From positions 1 to 64,000 of the forward strand of contig JAKQDH010000069.1 of assembly GCA_029558835.1 (NCBI GenBank): a stretch of 64,000 bases of DNA, in the 5' to 3' direction. The DNA is from Planctomycetota bacterium. Lineage in GTDB: Bacteria; Planctomycetota; Phycisphaerae; UBA1845. Shown in pieces: positions 25,023 through 33,460 of this stretch (position 1 is the first letter of the stretch; every line of letters starts with the position of its first letter). Under the pieces are notes generated by a model. That model ran no database searches. It had not been told where the DNA came from and worked only from the letters and a program-made list of their open reading frames with translations. The translations under genes were made by a program, and so were the position numbers.

Positions 25023-27074
25023 TCATACCGATAACTGCGCCCACCTCATGCACGTCCGCAACCGCAGATTTCCGGACCACTGTCGGCGACCCACGAGCGT
25101 CGTCGCCGGACGCCTATCGTGGTACCCGCGACTCACCCAGCCCGCGATCGGGTCCTCACTTCCGATAAGCAGGCGCACTTCCAGACTCGGGTCGACCTCG
25201 AGCACACCCTCCCCGCCCGGCCAGGCAACTGTATATGCCCCACCGGTCACCGCCGCCACGCGACAATGCTCGGCGAAGTGCAGACACAGGGTCGCCGCAT
25301 GCGCCCCGCCGGCCTCCAATTCGTCCTCAATCAACAAGTACGCCTCTGATCCCCGCAACATCACACTCCGCCGGTGGCTGACGGGGTCCGGCAAGCGTGC
25401 GTAACCGTTGTGTTCGCCCGTCACCCGCCCGCCGTCCGCCGTCGGCTCCCACAGCGTGCAGCGCGCTTCCGCCCGCCGACCCCACAGAAACAGTCCGAGC
25501 ATCTCCGACTGGTTCTCATCGTCCACGACGACCGCATTGTGGGCGCGGGTACTGCGAAAGTAGTCGCGCCACGGACGCCAGGTGAAGTAATCGTACGTGC
25601 CCGGATCAATCAGCACCTCGATGCCGGAAACACGCAGCGCCACACTGAGGGCATCCGCGTGTCCGTGCGCCGCAATCGGGCCAAACCCCAGCGGACCGCA
25701 GTCAAACACGACGCTTACCCGGTCCGCGCTCCGCCGGTGCCCGGTTTGCAGCAGGTAGCAGCCGCTGTCTGGAAATGCTCGTGACTGCAACGGCCGCGGC
25801 TCCACTGCCGTTGGTGCTCCCGCCGCGGCGCCGGCGCCTCCGGCCACGCACGGAGCCGGGCCCGTCAGCCAGTAAATCGCCTCCTGCCCGGACAAAACCG
25901 CGGGCGGCGGCTCTTCCCGTGGGCAAACGGCCGCCCCCAAGGCAACCAACGTGTGCGCCCGCTCGGCCGGACTATTAAGATCAAGCACGTAACCGTCGTC
26001 GCAGTCTCCGAACATCGGGGCCGCGTCTCCACCGTCCAGCATGGCCTCCGCGAAGCTGAGCATGCGTGTCACGTTGTCCCAGTACGTCGCCGGGAAATCC
26101 CAGTCCCGGCGCCGCGCTACCCAGCCGCACAGCAACAGGAACTCCAGCACGAACAGGTGGTAGCCGAAGGCCTGCTCCCGGTGTCCGCCGTCGGCGTGAA
26201 TCTGCCGCGCGCTTTCGGCAATCAGAATCTCACGGCTCTCGCGCGCCCAACGCGACACGCCTTTGAGCGTGTGAAAGTAGTTGCTCCCGATCCACACCCC
26301 CGCCGCCTCGCCGATCAGGTGGTTGTTGGCCGACGAGTGCCTCGAGTACTTCCGGGCAATCTCCCACAAGTGACGATGAACAACCGGCAGGACCAGCTTT
26401 CCCCACGCCGAAGTCAGCAGCCCCGACGGCTTAATCAGCTCGAACGCCCAAACCCAGTTGATCAGCCGGATCGCCAGCTCGAGCGGGCTGCGCCACTGCA
26501 TCCCCATCCCATACGGGCACTGCCGAATCCAGCTCTCCACCTGCTCGACGACCTTCTCGGCGTACCGCCGTTCGCCCGTCACGCGATACGCACGTCCAAG
26601 CACCACCAGGTGCTGGTGCCGGGCCGGCTCCCAGGCGATCCTCGCGTCACCCACCGCGGCGTAATCGCGGTAGTCGATGTGGTCCGCAAAGCACCGCGGC
26701 GTCGGCAGCCCGGCGATGTACTCGCAGTTGAAGTCCACCTCGGGGCCCAGGTCGCAGGCCGCGACGTCGAAGAGACGCAGCCGGTTCCGGCAGATCGCGT
26801 CCGCCCGCGAAACCAAGGCCGCCCGCTCCGCGGCGGACAGAATCGTCTCGATGCGTTCGTCCGCCACCCCCAGCAGCACTTCGTTGAGTAACCCGCTCCG
26901 TCGCCACGGGGTCGAGCCGTTCCTTGCAGCGATGCGCTCCAACGGCAGGGGCCGGCTGCGCAGGGGCAGGACGCAGAGATCGACCCCCTGACGCAGCACG
27001 TTCCGCACGCGCCAACCGACTTCTGCCGGCGGCATCGAACGCAAGCGACGCCAGTACCACGCCAGTGACTGCAA
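25023..27074 (-). CDS. Heparinase II/III-family protein (polysaccharide lyase-like)
   Basis: The 683-residue protein has the two-domain layout of heparinase II/III proteins. An alpha/alpha-toroid at about 1-350 carries SSANNHLIGEAAGVWIG, with Asn and His in the lyase active-site region. A beta-sandwich at about 390-683 carries the metal/His motif AHGHADALSVALRVSG, RSTRAHNAVVVDD and the GTYDYF segment. There is no signal peptide, so it would act in the cytoplasm or be exported another way; family members in capsule clusters are common. It could trim or epimerise uronate-containing chains. The start is a TTG at 27074, ten bases after AGGAGG, and follows the antiterminator gene by about 97 bp. 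Confidence 0.85.
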   Translation of the reverse strand: MQSLAWYWRRLRSMPPAEVGWRVRNVLRQGVDLCVLPLRSRPLPLERIAARNGSTPWRRSGLLNEVLLGVADERIETILSAAERAALVSRADAICRNRLRLFDVAACDLGPEVDFNCEYIAGLPTPRCFADHIDYRDYAAVGDARIAWEPARHQHLVVLGRAYRVTGERRYAEKVVEQVESWIRQCPYGMGMQWRSPLELAIRLINWVWAFELIKPSGLLTSAWGKLVLPVVHRHLWEIARKYSRHSSANNHLIGEAAGVWIGSNYFHTLKGVSRWARESREILIAESARQIHADGGHREQAFGYHLFVLEFLLLCGWVARRRDWDFPATYWDNVTRMLSFAEAMLDGGDAAPMFGDCDDGYVLDLNSPAERAHTLVALGAAVCPREEPPPAVLSGQEAIYWLTGPAPCVAGGAGAAAGAPTAVEPRPLQSRAFPDSGCYLLQTGHRRSADRVSVVFDCGPLGFGPIAAHGHADALSVALRVSGIEVLIDPGTYDYFTWRPWRDYFRSTRAHNAVVVDDENQSEMLGLFLWGRRAEARCTLWEPTADGGRVTGEHNGYARLPDPVSHRRSVMLRGSEAYLLIEDELEAGGAHAATLCLHFAEHCRVAAVTGGAYTVAWPGGEGVLEVDPSLEVRLLIGSEDPIAGWVSRGYHDRRPATTLVGRRQWSGNLRLRTCMRWAQLSV

Positions 27075-27170
27075 CAGCGTCGAGCCTCCTGCGGGCAGAC
27101 TCCGTCCCCGTCAGGTGCACGGGACCGGTCGTGCAACTGATTGGGGCACAAGAAGTTACGTGCACCCGGA

Positions 27171-27755
27171 CTACTCGATCACTTCCAGCAGTCCGGGATC
27201 AATCTCCACCTCGGCCGATTGGCCGAGTATCTGCACCGCCAGGTAAACGCGACACAATCCTCGGCGGCGCAGCACCGTCCCTTCCATCCCCCTCAGGCTG
27301 CCGCTCGTCACTCGACATCGCCGGCCACGCTGAATCCCCGGGTACAGGTCCATCGGTACCCCGCTATTGACGGCGCGATGAATCTGGCGCAGCTCGTGCC
27401 GCAGCCGCTCCTGGTCGGCCACCTCGATGACCTGAGCCACGCGGTGCGTTCGCAGGGTCGCTGCCCGCTCGTTGGACTCCCCACGCAGGAACAGGTACCC
27501 CGGAAACAGCGGCAATCTCACCGTCCTCGGTGCCCGCCCGCCGTAAGACCGTCTTGCCTCCACGAGGGGCAGGAAGTACGCGATGCGCAGCCGTTCAAGT
27601 TGGCCCGCCACCGTCTTCTCGTGCCGCGCCCGCGTGTGCACGACCCACCAGCGCTGCGCCGGACCCGGCACGTCGACGTCGCCAAACAGCTCCGCCGCCG
27701 CCGCCGATGCGGCGACTCGCACGTCGTCCTCAACGTTGACGCACTCGCTGATCAC
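27171..27755 (-). CDS. NusG/RfaH-like transcription antiterminator at the head of the cluster
   Basis: The 194-residue protein holds an NGN domain starting at WWVVHTRARHEKTVAGQLER (about residue 35), with LPLFPGYLFLRGE in the expected strand, and a C-terminal KOW motif in GRRCRVTSGSLRGMEGTVL (about 143-161). Residues 1-30 are an acidic/Ala-rich extension. Specialised NusG paralogues (RfaH, UpxY, LoaP) sit at the start of long polysaccharide operons and let RNA polymerase read through. This gene is the first of the minus-strand cluster, immediately upstream of the heparinase-like gene. The start is a GTG at 27755. No ops-like pause element was identified with confidence. Confidence 0.88.
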   Translation of the reverse strand: MISECVNVEDDVRVAASAAAAELFGDVDVPGPAQRWWVVHTRARHEKTVAGQLERLRIAYFLPLVEARRSYGGRAPRTVRLPLFPGYLFLRGESNERAATLRTHRVAQVIEVADQERLRHELRQIHRAVNSGVPMDLYPGIQRGRRCRVTSGSLRGMEGTVLRRRGLCRVYLAVQILGQSAEVEIDPGLLEVIE

Positions 27756-28045
27756 GACCCCACCTTTATGCCACCCGGCGAGACGGCAATGCGCGATGCG
27801 GCACCGAGTGTCCGCACCGCGACCGTCAGGCTGCGGCCGAGCCCCAACGCGGGTGAGCGCGCATACGGACCCCGGCCGCGTCGCAGCGCGGTCCGGCCGC
27901 CTCGATGCTTATCGGGAACGCTGCGCACCTCCTAGAGCGGTGTGCGGACCCACCGCACCGGCGGCGCACCCCGCGTTATGGGAACTTCCGGGAATGGAGC
28001 CGCGCGACCCCAGGAGTGTGCTTATCGGATGCACCGCCATCGAGC

Positions 28046-28063
28046 CGCGGGCTTCAGCCCGCG
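28046..28063. repeat. Short perfect hairpin, CGCGGGCT-TC-AGCCCGCG
   Basis: An 8-bp perfect stem with a 2-nt loop lies in the 27756-28632 gap, upstream of the antiterminator gene. It is followed within 35 bp by the 77-bp repeat at 28097-28173. No T tract follows on either strand, so it is listed as a structure only. Confidence 0.45.
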
Positions 28064-28096
28064 CGGACGCCCCACGTAGCGAACCGCCGGCCTGCT

Positions 28097-28173
28097 CCCC
28101 TCGACGCCGAGTGTGAAGGGCAGCCCGCGCGGTGCCGCGAGACCCTGAGGGACGCACGACTGCGCACGGTCGT
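28097..28173 (+). repeat. 77-bp intergenic repeat, copy 1
   Basis: This segment aligns without gaps to 55445-55521; I counted 60 identical bases of 77. It begins CCCCTCGACGCCGAGTGT and ends CGCACGGTCGT. It lies 342 bp upstream of the GTG of the antiterminator gene. The rest of the 27756-28632 gap holds a family 2 repeat and nothing that looks like a gene. Confidence 0.55.
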
Positions 28174-28299
28174 TGGCAGGGCAGCGTCAACGCCGCGCTG
28201 CCAACGTGGCCAACGCCCACGGTGCCGGTCCTGCCCGCTCTTGCCGTCGCTCGGAACCGTCTCAGCAAGCCGCCGGACTGAGTAGCTTTACGCAAGTGG

Positions 28300-28442
28300 A
28301 AACCCAAAAGCGTGGGGGACCGGAAGGGTGGCATGCCCAAGCCGAGGGCGCCGGCATGCTGGTGCAGAGGGGAGCTGCAGGCACGGTAGAAGGCACGGCA
28401 GCGCGGCGCTTGGCCATGCCACCCCACCCCGTTTGGTCGGTG
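28300..28442 (-). repeat. Dispersed repeat family 2 (inverted orientation copy)
   Basis: Read on the minus strand, this copy starts GGGGTGGCATGGCCAAGCGC and ends GGCTTGGGCATGCCACCC. It aligns with 61228-61371 across most of its length. The two ends are inverted repeats of each other. It lies between the antiterminator gene and the subtilase gene. Confidence 0.7.
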
Positions 28443-28632
28443 TTTCTCATGCCGTGGAGCTACACTCAGGAAACGAGGACCGCTCCCATGGCCGGACCCG
28501 ACACGACTGATGCGCGCGCAACCACCGCGCCTGATTCGCCGCCAGTGATCCACACCGCGACCGTCAGGGAGCGGGCGAATCCCAGCAGTCGTGGCGCGTA
28601 TGCGTGCACGCGCCTGGAGGAAGCGGCGCTAC

Positions 28633-31600
28633 CTACAAGCCAACCGGTCCGGTGTACAGCTCGACGAAGAGCGTGAAATCAGCCAGATCGACGTCGTTGT
28701 CTCCGTCGAAATCAGCCGCCTCGAACTGTGCCGACGGGCAGCCCGGCGGATTGCTGCCCACCCCCGGTCCACTCCAGCACGCCTCCAGCAGCACGAAGTC
28801 GTCGATATCGACGTCACCGTCGTCGTCAAGATCGCCCGGCAGCGCTACGTGGCACTCATCAGGGATGCCATCGTCGTCGTCGTCCGGGCTGGTACCTTCC
28901 GCGAGGTCGCAGATGTCCAGCGTCGCATTGCCGTTGCAGTCCGCCAGCCCCCGGAAGCCGTAGCCCGACCCCGACCAGAACCCGTTCTCAAAGTCGAGGT
29001 AGGCACCGACGGCCACCAGATCGCCGCTCACCGCCACCGCGCCGAAACGCTCATATGCCACGCCGTCGGATGCCAGCAGCTTGACCTGGTCCAACCACTT
29101 GGTGCCATCGTGGAGGAACGCGCCCACCGCCCCGGCCTGGGTGCCGTATTCTCCGTCCCCCAGGCTGCCCACCAGAGCGGTGTTGCCCGAGATAGCCACG
29201 CTCGCCCCGAAGTGCGCGCCGGCCGCATTCGCGCCGGGCCCGAACTTGTCCTCCAGCACCCACTGCACGCCGTTGAAACGGAACACGTGGGCCGCGCCGG
29301 CATCCGCACCTTTGGCGTCATCGCCGAGGGCCCCGATCAACGCCACCCCGTCCGCCACGCTCACCGCACAACCGAACTGGTCCCACGCCGCCAAGCCCGC
29401 CGGGACGAGCTTCTGCTCCAGCACCCAACTCACGCCGTTGAAACGGAAAACGTAGGCCGACCCCGATGCCGAACCCGCGTCATCGTCCATGGCCGCCCCG
29501 ACCAGGATTGCGTCATTCGACGCCGCCACCGTGCCGAAACGGTCATAGGCCGCCCCGTCCGGCGCCACCAACTTCTGCCGCTCGACCCACTGCTCCCCGT
29601 CATGCTGAAACACGTAGGCCGCACCCGCGTTCGTACCCTGGTCATCGTCGTACCCCGCGCCCACCACGGCCGTGTTACCCCACAGGGCCACCGAACCGCC
29701 GAACTGGTCGCCGGCTGATCCGTCCGCCGGCAGCAGCACCGCCTCTTCAACCCAGTTGGCCCCGACGCGGCGGAACACGTATGCGGCCCCGGCATCCGTC
29801 CCCAGGTGACCGGACCGTGGCGCTCCCACGAGCACCACGTCGTTGGACATCGCCACCGCTGAACCGAACTCGCCCGCAAACACCTCATCCGCGGGCGTCA
29901 GCTTCGTTTCCGGCAGCCATGCCGCTCCCACCACCCGGTACACGTACGCCGCCCCCGAATCCGCGAACAGCCCGTCCGCCCGCGGCGCGCCCATCACCGC
30001 CTGGTTCCCGTCTGCTGCCACCGCATAGCCGAACCAGTCGCGCGGCGCGCCATCGCCGGCCAGCAGCTTCGCCCGCTCCTGCCCCCGGCACTTGGGCCGT
30101 TCGCTCAGGATCATCGAGTAGGCCTGGCTGCCGCCCGTCAGCGTACCCTTGTGGCTCACGCGCAACGTGTAAGGGTGCGCGCCAGGGTAAGGGATGACGA
30201 TCTGTTCCACGTTGTCCCGAGCGTTGTCTCCCGTTGTCGCCGGGGCGTTGGGGACCGCGGGATTCAGAGTCCAGGGGAGGTACGTCACACCCTCCGCGGC
30301 ATCTTCGACACGCAGGTCCAGATCGTTCACCAGCATGGGCGTCGGCGGATCGAGAAGATTACCGGGAGGATTACCCGGCGGATCAGTCCAGCACAGCGTG
30401 ACCCGCAGCTCCTTGCCCCCGTCACCGAAGAAGTTCAGCGTATACGTTCCGCCGTTGCTCAGCACTCGTTCGCTGATTGCCAGTGGCTGCGTGGCACTGG
30501 CAGAAATGGTCTGCGCCGCCCGCAGCGTGTTCATCAACCCCCAGCCAAACTCGTAATCCGGTCCCAGCGCCGCGCCCGCCTCGTCCGCCGTGTGGATGAC
30601 CAGCGCCTTCAGCGTCGCCGAACGCAAGTCACCCAGACCGGGACGCGTTTGCCGCCAATGCTGGATCAGCAGCCCCAGCGACCCGCTTGCGTTCGGTGCC
30701 GACATCGAGGTGCCGCTGGCGATGGCGTAAGAGTAGTCCGAAGCGCTGTACGTCGAGACCAGCGCTATGCCGTTGGCCGCGATATCAGGCTTGATACGTC
30801 CGTCATCGGCGGGGCCCCAACTGGAGAAGGAGCTCATGACCACGCCGTCCGCCCCGTGGTAACCGCCAAAGACATCATCTACGGCCGCCACGGTCAGGAT
30901 GTTCTTGGCGATCCCCTCGGTACCGATGGAATCATACGGACCATCGGGGTTGCGGGTGGCCGTGCTCCACTGCCACCGATGCGTTTGCGGATTGTAGTAG
31001 TAATGCCCACCGCCGGCCCCGGGGCCCGTATCGGTGCGGTCATTGCCCGCCGACTTGCAGATCAGGTAATACGGGTACGCATGCGCAATCGCGTCGTACT
31101 CCTGGCTGTACACGGTGTAAAGCCCGAACCAGTTGTCCTCCACCGTGCTGACCGTCACGTCGCCGTACCAGAACCACACGCTGTACCCGGTGTCGTAGTA
31201 CCAGCCGCTGATCAATCCATACGAGTGGTTCGAGACCCGCAGCCCGTTCGCCGCGGCCGCCGTCATCTCTACCGTATCGTTGTTCCACTCGTACGCCAGC
31301 AACTGAGCTGCCGGCGACATGCCCTTCGACTGCCCGGCCGGGTATCCGCCGCCGCCCGGAAACACTCCCGCCGCCACCAGGGTTCCCGCCACGTGCGTTG
31401 AATGCCAGTTCAGCTCGCTCGGCGAGTCCACTTGCGTCACCCGACCCTGGAACTCCTGGTGCGTCGTCCGCACGCCGCCGCCGTCCCAGATGCCCAGCGT
31501 CACCCCCGTCCCCGTCAGCCCCAGCCCGCTGGTGCCGCCCGGCAGGCACTCGTCCGTGCTGATCGTGTCGGCTGCGTCCTTGTTGTGCGTCGTGAAGTAC

Positions 31601-31854
31601 TTCGGCACGCCGTTGACGACCGCCTGGAGCTCGATCACCCCGTGCTCCGTCTCCACGCGCAGCGGCCAGCCGTAGTCGAGGGCCAGCAGCCGGGCCTCAG
31701 CCTGAGGAACCACCTCAAACCCCGACCCCGCCGGGGCCGCTTGTCCCCTCGTGTCCGACGCGCTGACTACCAGCGCCAGTACCGCTAGCGCCGCCCGACC
31801 CACCCGGGACATGTGTCCCGTCAGCCGCCGTGTGGACAGACTCCGACCCTTCAT
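28633..31854 (-). CDS. Secreted subtilisin-like (S8) peptidase with FG-GAP repeats and dockerin-like EF-hands
   Basis: The 1073-residue protein has a signal peptide (MKGRSLSTRRLTGHM start, cleaved near VSASDTRGQA) and an S8 domain at about 110-480. The catalytic set is Asp124 in GIWDGGG, His151 in HSTHVAG, Asn271 in KSAGND and Ser383 in SGTSMSAP. About seven FG-GAP/integrin-like repeats follow, each with an FGxxVAxxG-type strand and an AAYVFRxxG-type strand. The tail has calcium-binding loops DLDDDGDVDIDDF and DFDGDNDVDLADF, typical of dockerin-like ends in this phylum. It is probably secreted or surface-attached. The ATG at 31854 is chosen over an earlier frame because the preceding residues are Arg/Pro-rich and the signal starts here. 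Confidence 0.88.
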   Translation of the reverse strand: MKGRSLSTRRLTGHMSRVGRAALAVLALVVSASDTRGQAAPAGSGFEVVPQAEARLLALDYGWPLRVETEHGVIELQAVVNGVPKYFTTHNKDAADTISTDECLPGGTSGLGLTGTGVTLGIWDGGGVRTTHQEFQGRVTQVDSPSELNWHSTHVAGTLVAAGVFPGGGGYPAGQSKGMSPAAQLLAYEWNNDTVEMTAAAANGLRVSNHSYGLISGWYYDTGYSVWFWYGDVTVSTVEDNWFGLYTVYSQEYDAIAHAYPYYLICKSAGNDRTDTGPGAGGGHYYYNPQTHRWQWSTATRNPDGPYDSIGTEGIAKNILTVAAVDDVFGGYHGADGVVMSSFSSWGPADDGRIKPDIAANGIALVSTYSASDYSYAIASGTSMSAPNASGSLGLLIQHWRQTRPGLGDLRSATLKALVIHTADEAGAALGPDYEFGWGLMNTLRAAQTISASATQPLAISERVLSNGGTYTLNFFGDGGKELRVTLCWTDPPGNPPGNLLDPPTPMLVNDLDLRVEDAAEGVTYLPWTLNPAVPNAPATTGDNARDNVEQIVIPYPGAHPYTLRVSHKGTLTGGSQAYSMILSERPKCRGQERAKLLAGDGAPRDWFGYAVAADGNQAVMGAPRADGLFADSGAAYVYRVVGAAWLPETKLTPADEVFAGEFGSAVAMSNDVVLVGAPRSGHLGTDAGAAYVFRRVGANWVEEAVLLPADGSAGDQFGGSVALWGNTAVVGAGYDDDQGTNAGAAYVFQHDGEQWVERQKLVAPDGAAYDRFGTVAASNDAILVGAAMDDDAGSASGSAYVFRFNGVSWVLEQKLVPAGLAAWDQFGCAVSVADGVALIGALGDDAKGADAGAAHVFRFNGVQWVLEDKFGPGANAAGAHFGASVAISGNTALVGSLGDGEYGTQAGAVGAFLHDGTKWLDQVKLLASDGVAYERFGAVAVSGDLVAVGAYLDFENGFWSGSGYGFRGLADCNGNATLDICDLAEGTSPDDDDDGIPDECHVALPGDLDDDGDVDIDDFVLLEACWSGPGVGSNPPGCPSAQFEAADFDGDNDVDLADFTLFVELYTGPVGL

Positions 31855-32264
31855 CCAGCCACCGGAGACCCAGGACCGCCACATGCCGTTGGGTGGTAGG
31901 GGGGGACCTCCTCCCGCCTGTCGATGCGGGCAGCCCGTGCCCCCGACCCCGGCAGGTAGCCTCGACCACCGGCGGCCGAGGCACCGGCCGCCAGAGCCGA
32001 CGGGGTTTAACGCGCCCACGTCCCAGCGGACGTGGCTCGGTTTGCAGTTAGGGTTCCCGCTTGGTTCCCGGCGGGCAGGGGACGAGCACGTAAGCATCTT
32101 CCTCTCCTTCCCAGACCCGGCCGGCATGGCTCGCCGGCCGCTTCCTGGCAGCCTGCCCCATGTCGCTGGATCTCCCCCAATGGTAAGGATTTGTCGGTGA
32201 AATTACCAGACTCTCCGCCCCGACCGCGCTCCCCCCGCAGAGTGCCCCGGTGGACGCCCGCCCG

Positions 32265-32681
32265 TCACCCGTGGGCCGACCACAGGGCATCGGGCATGAG
32301 AATCGGCCGGCCGTCGGGCCCCACGCAGGCGAGTGTGGACCTAGCCTCCGTCGTCAGCACCCGGTCACGGTGGATCTGGTAGACGTGCTCGACGCGCGTG
32401 CGGGTCACCCGAGCCACGCGGACACTCACGACTACCAGATCGTCATAGCGGATGGGAAGCAGGTAGCGGCACTCGGCCTTGTACACCACGAAGAACACCT
32501 GCTGCGCCTCGAGGTCTCGATAGCGGAATCCACGCTGCCGCAGCATCTCCGTCCGCGCGTGTTCGAAGTACTCCCAGTAGCGAGCATGGTGCAGGTAGCC
32601 CATCGCATCGCATTCCGCGTAACGCGCGCGAAACTCAACCTCACACGTGTCCGCGGAACCCGTCGCTGACCATCCTCCCAT
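32265..32681 (-). CDS. YbgC/FadM-type acyl-CoA thioesterase (hotdog fold)
   Basis: The 138-residue protein is of typical size for the 4HBT-like family. Near the N-terminus, RARYAECDAMGYLHHARYWE fits the pattern (Y)xDxDxxGxxxHxxY with the catalytic Asp in place, and the strand-rich C-terminal half contains ADxxYLLP-like QVFFVVYKAECRYLLPIRY and HVYQIHRDRVLTTEA. It should hydrolyse acyl-CoA or acyl-ACP thioesters in the cytoplasm. It lies 410 bp upstream of the secreted peptidase gene and does not seem to share an operon with it. The gap between them (31855-32264) shows no gene. Confidence 0.85.
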   Translation of the reverse strand: MGGWSATGSADTCEVEFRARYAECDAMGYLHHARYWEYFEHARTEMLRQRGFRYRDLEAQQVFFVVYKAECRYLLPIRYDDLVVVSVRVARVTRTRVEHVYQIHRDRVLTTEARSTLACVGPDGRPILMPDALWSAHG

Positions 32682-32954
32682 GATCAGTTGACTCCAGCCG
32701 GTGTACCCGCTGTCGCCAGCTCGGTGAGGGCATGTCTTCCCAGCTTGTTACGCACGCAGCGGGCTGCGATCCTCATCTCTGCTCTCCCCCACAGCCGACG
32801 TCTCGCCCCAAAGGGTCACGCATACCGACTCCCCCGTGAAGCTCTGCCGCCACGTGCGCTCACCTCTACCACCGAACCGGGGCTCCCGGCAAGCCCCACC
32901 AACGCAGCCTCCCGGCGTTCGCTCCAGGGGACCCTGCCGGTGGCGAACCGCGAG

Positions 32955-33051
32955 GGCGGCATGCCCACGCCGCCGGCCGGCATCCCGTTGCGGCAGCCGG
33001 CGGTCGGAGGGAAGGCACAGCGGCGGTACGCCCGGCTATGCCACCCCTGCC
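32955..33051 (-). repeat. Diverged copy of dispersed repeat family 2
   Basis: Reading the minus strand, this copy has GGGGTGGCATAGCCGGGCG at one end and GGCGTGGGCATGCCGCC at the other, matching family 2 ends with more changes than other copies. It lies in the 32682-33460 gap upstream of the winged-helix gene. Apart from the promoter at 33260-33288, I see no gene there. Confidence 0.45.
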
Positions 33052-33259
33052 CTCGTGGCCGGCCTCCCGAGTGTCTGGAGCCATTCCGTGTTCGAACCCT
33101 CCGTTCGGAAGCCGACCGGGTTCTTCGCCTTGCCCCACCTGCCTTCTTCTCCCCGACCGCTGCGTGCGTTCGCGGGACGGCAGGCTGCGGTCTTTAGGCT
33201 GATGGGCGGCCGGTGGGCCGAAGCCACCGCGGGAGTTGCAGAAACCCGCGCACATCTTA

Positions 33260-33288
33260 TTGACAATGCGATAGTATAACATTATAAT
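33260..33288 (+). promoter_or_regulatory. Near-consensus sigma-70 promoter of the winged-helix gene
   Basis: TTGACA (33260-33265) and TATAAT (33283-33288) are separated by exactly 17 bp, which is the consensus arrangement and stands out in this GC-rich DNA. It directs transcription towards the winged-helix gene, giving a leader of about 165 nt if the ATG at 33461 is used. The -10 box sits inside a palindrome. Confidence 0.8.
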
Positions 33289-33290
33289 GT
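33279..33290. promoter_or_regulatory. Candidate operator: 12-bp palindrome over the -10 box
   Basis: ACATTATAATGT is a perfect 12-bp palindrome that overlaps the -10 hexamer of the promoter. An ATA/TAT-rich flank extends it imperfectly on both sides. AT-rich palindromes of this kind are typical targets of ArsR-like winged-helix repressors, so autoregulation by the downstream gene is plausible. A partly similar AT patch lies at 34494-34510. Confidence 0.5.
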
Positions 33291-33460
33291 ATTATTGTCG
33301 TATTCACGCGCTTGGACACCCAGGCGCGATTCCGGCAGACGGGCCACGAGGGCCGGACAGGCAGCAAGCGGCGCCGACGTGGACGCCGGCGCCCAAACGG
33401 ATCCTCCGGATTCGTGGGGGCACCCCGGCTTGCCGAGCAGGCTCATACGGAGACACCCAC

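Noticed and set aside
27756-27790. Possible promoter just before the antiterminator gene
   Set aside because: The only TTG-like and TA-like boxes are spaced 13 bp apart, which is too short for sigma-70.
33085-33115. GTGTTCGAACCCTCC-like stretch resembling a tRNA T-arm
   Set aside because: No acceptor stem, D-arm or anticodon arm can be paired around it, so it is not a tRNA.
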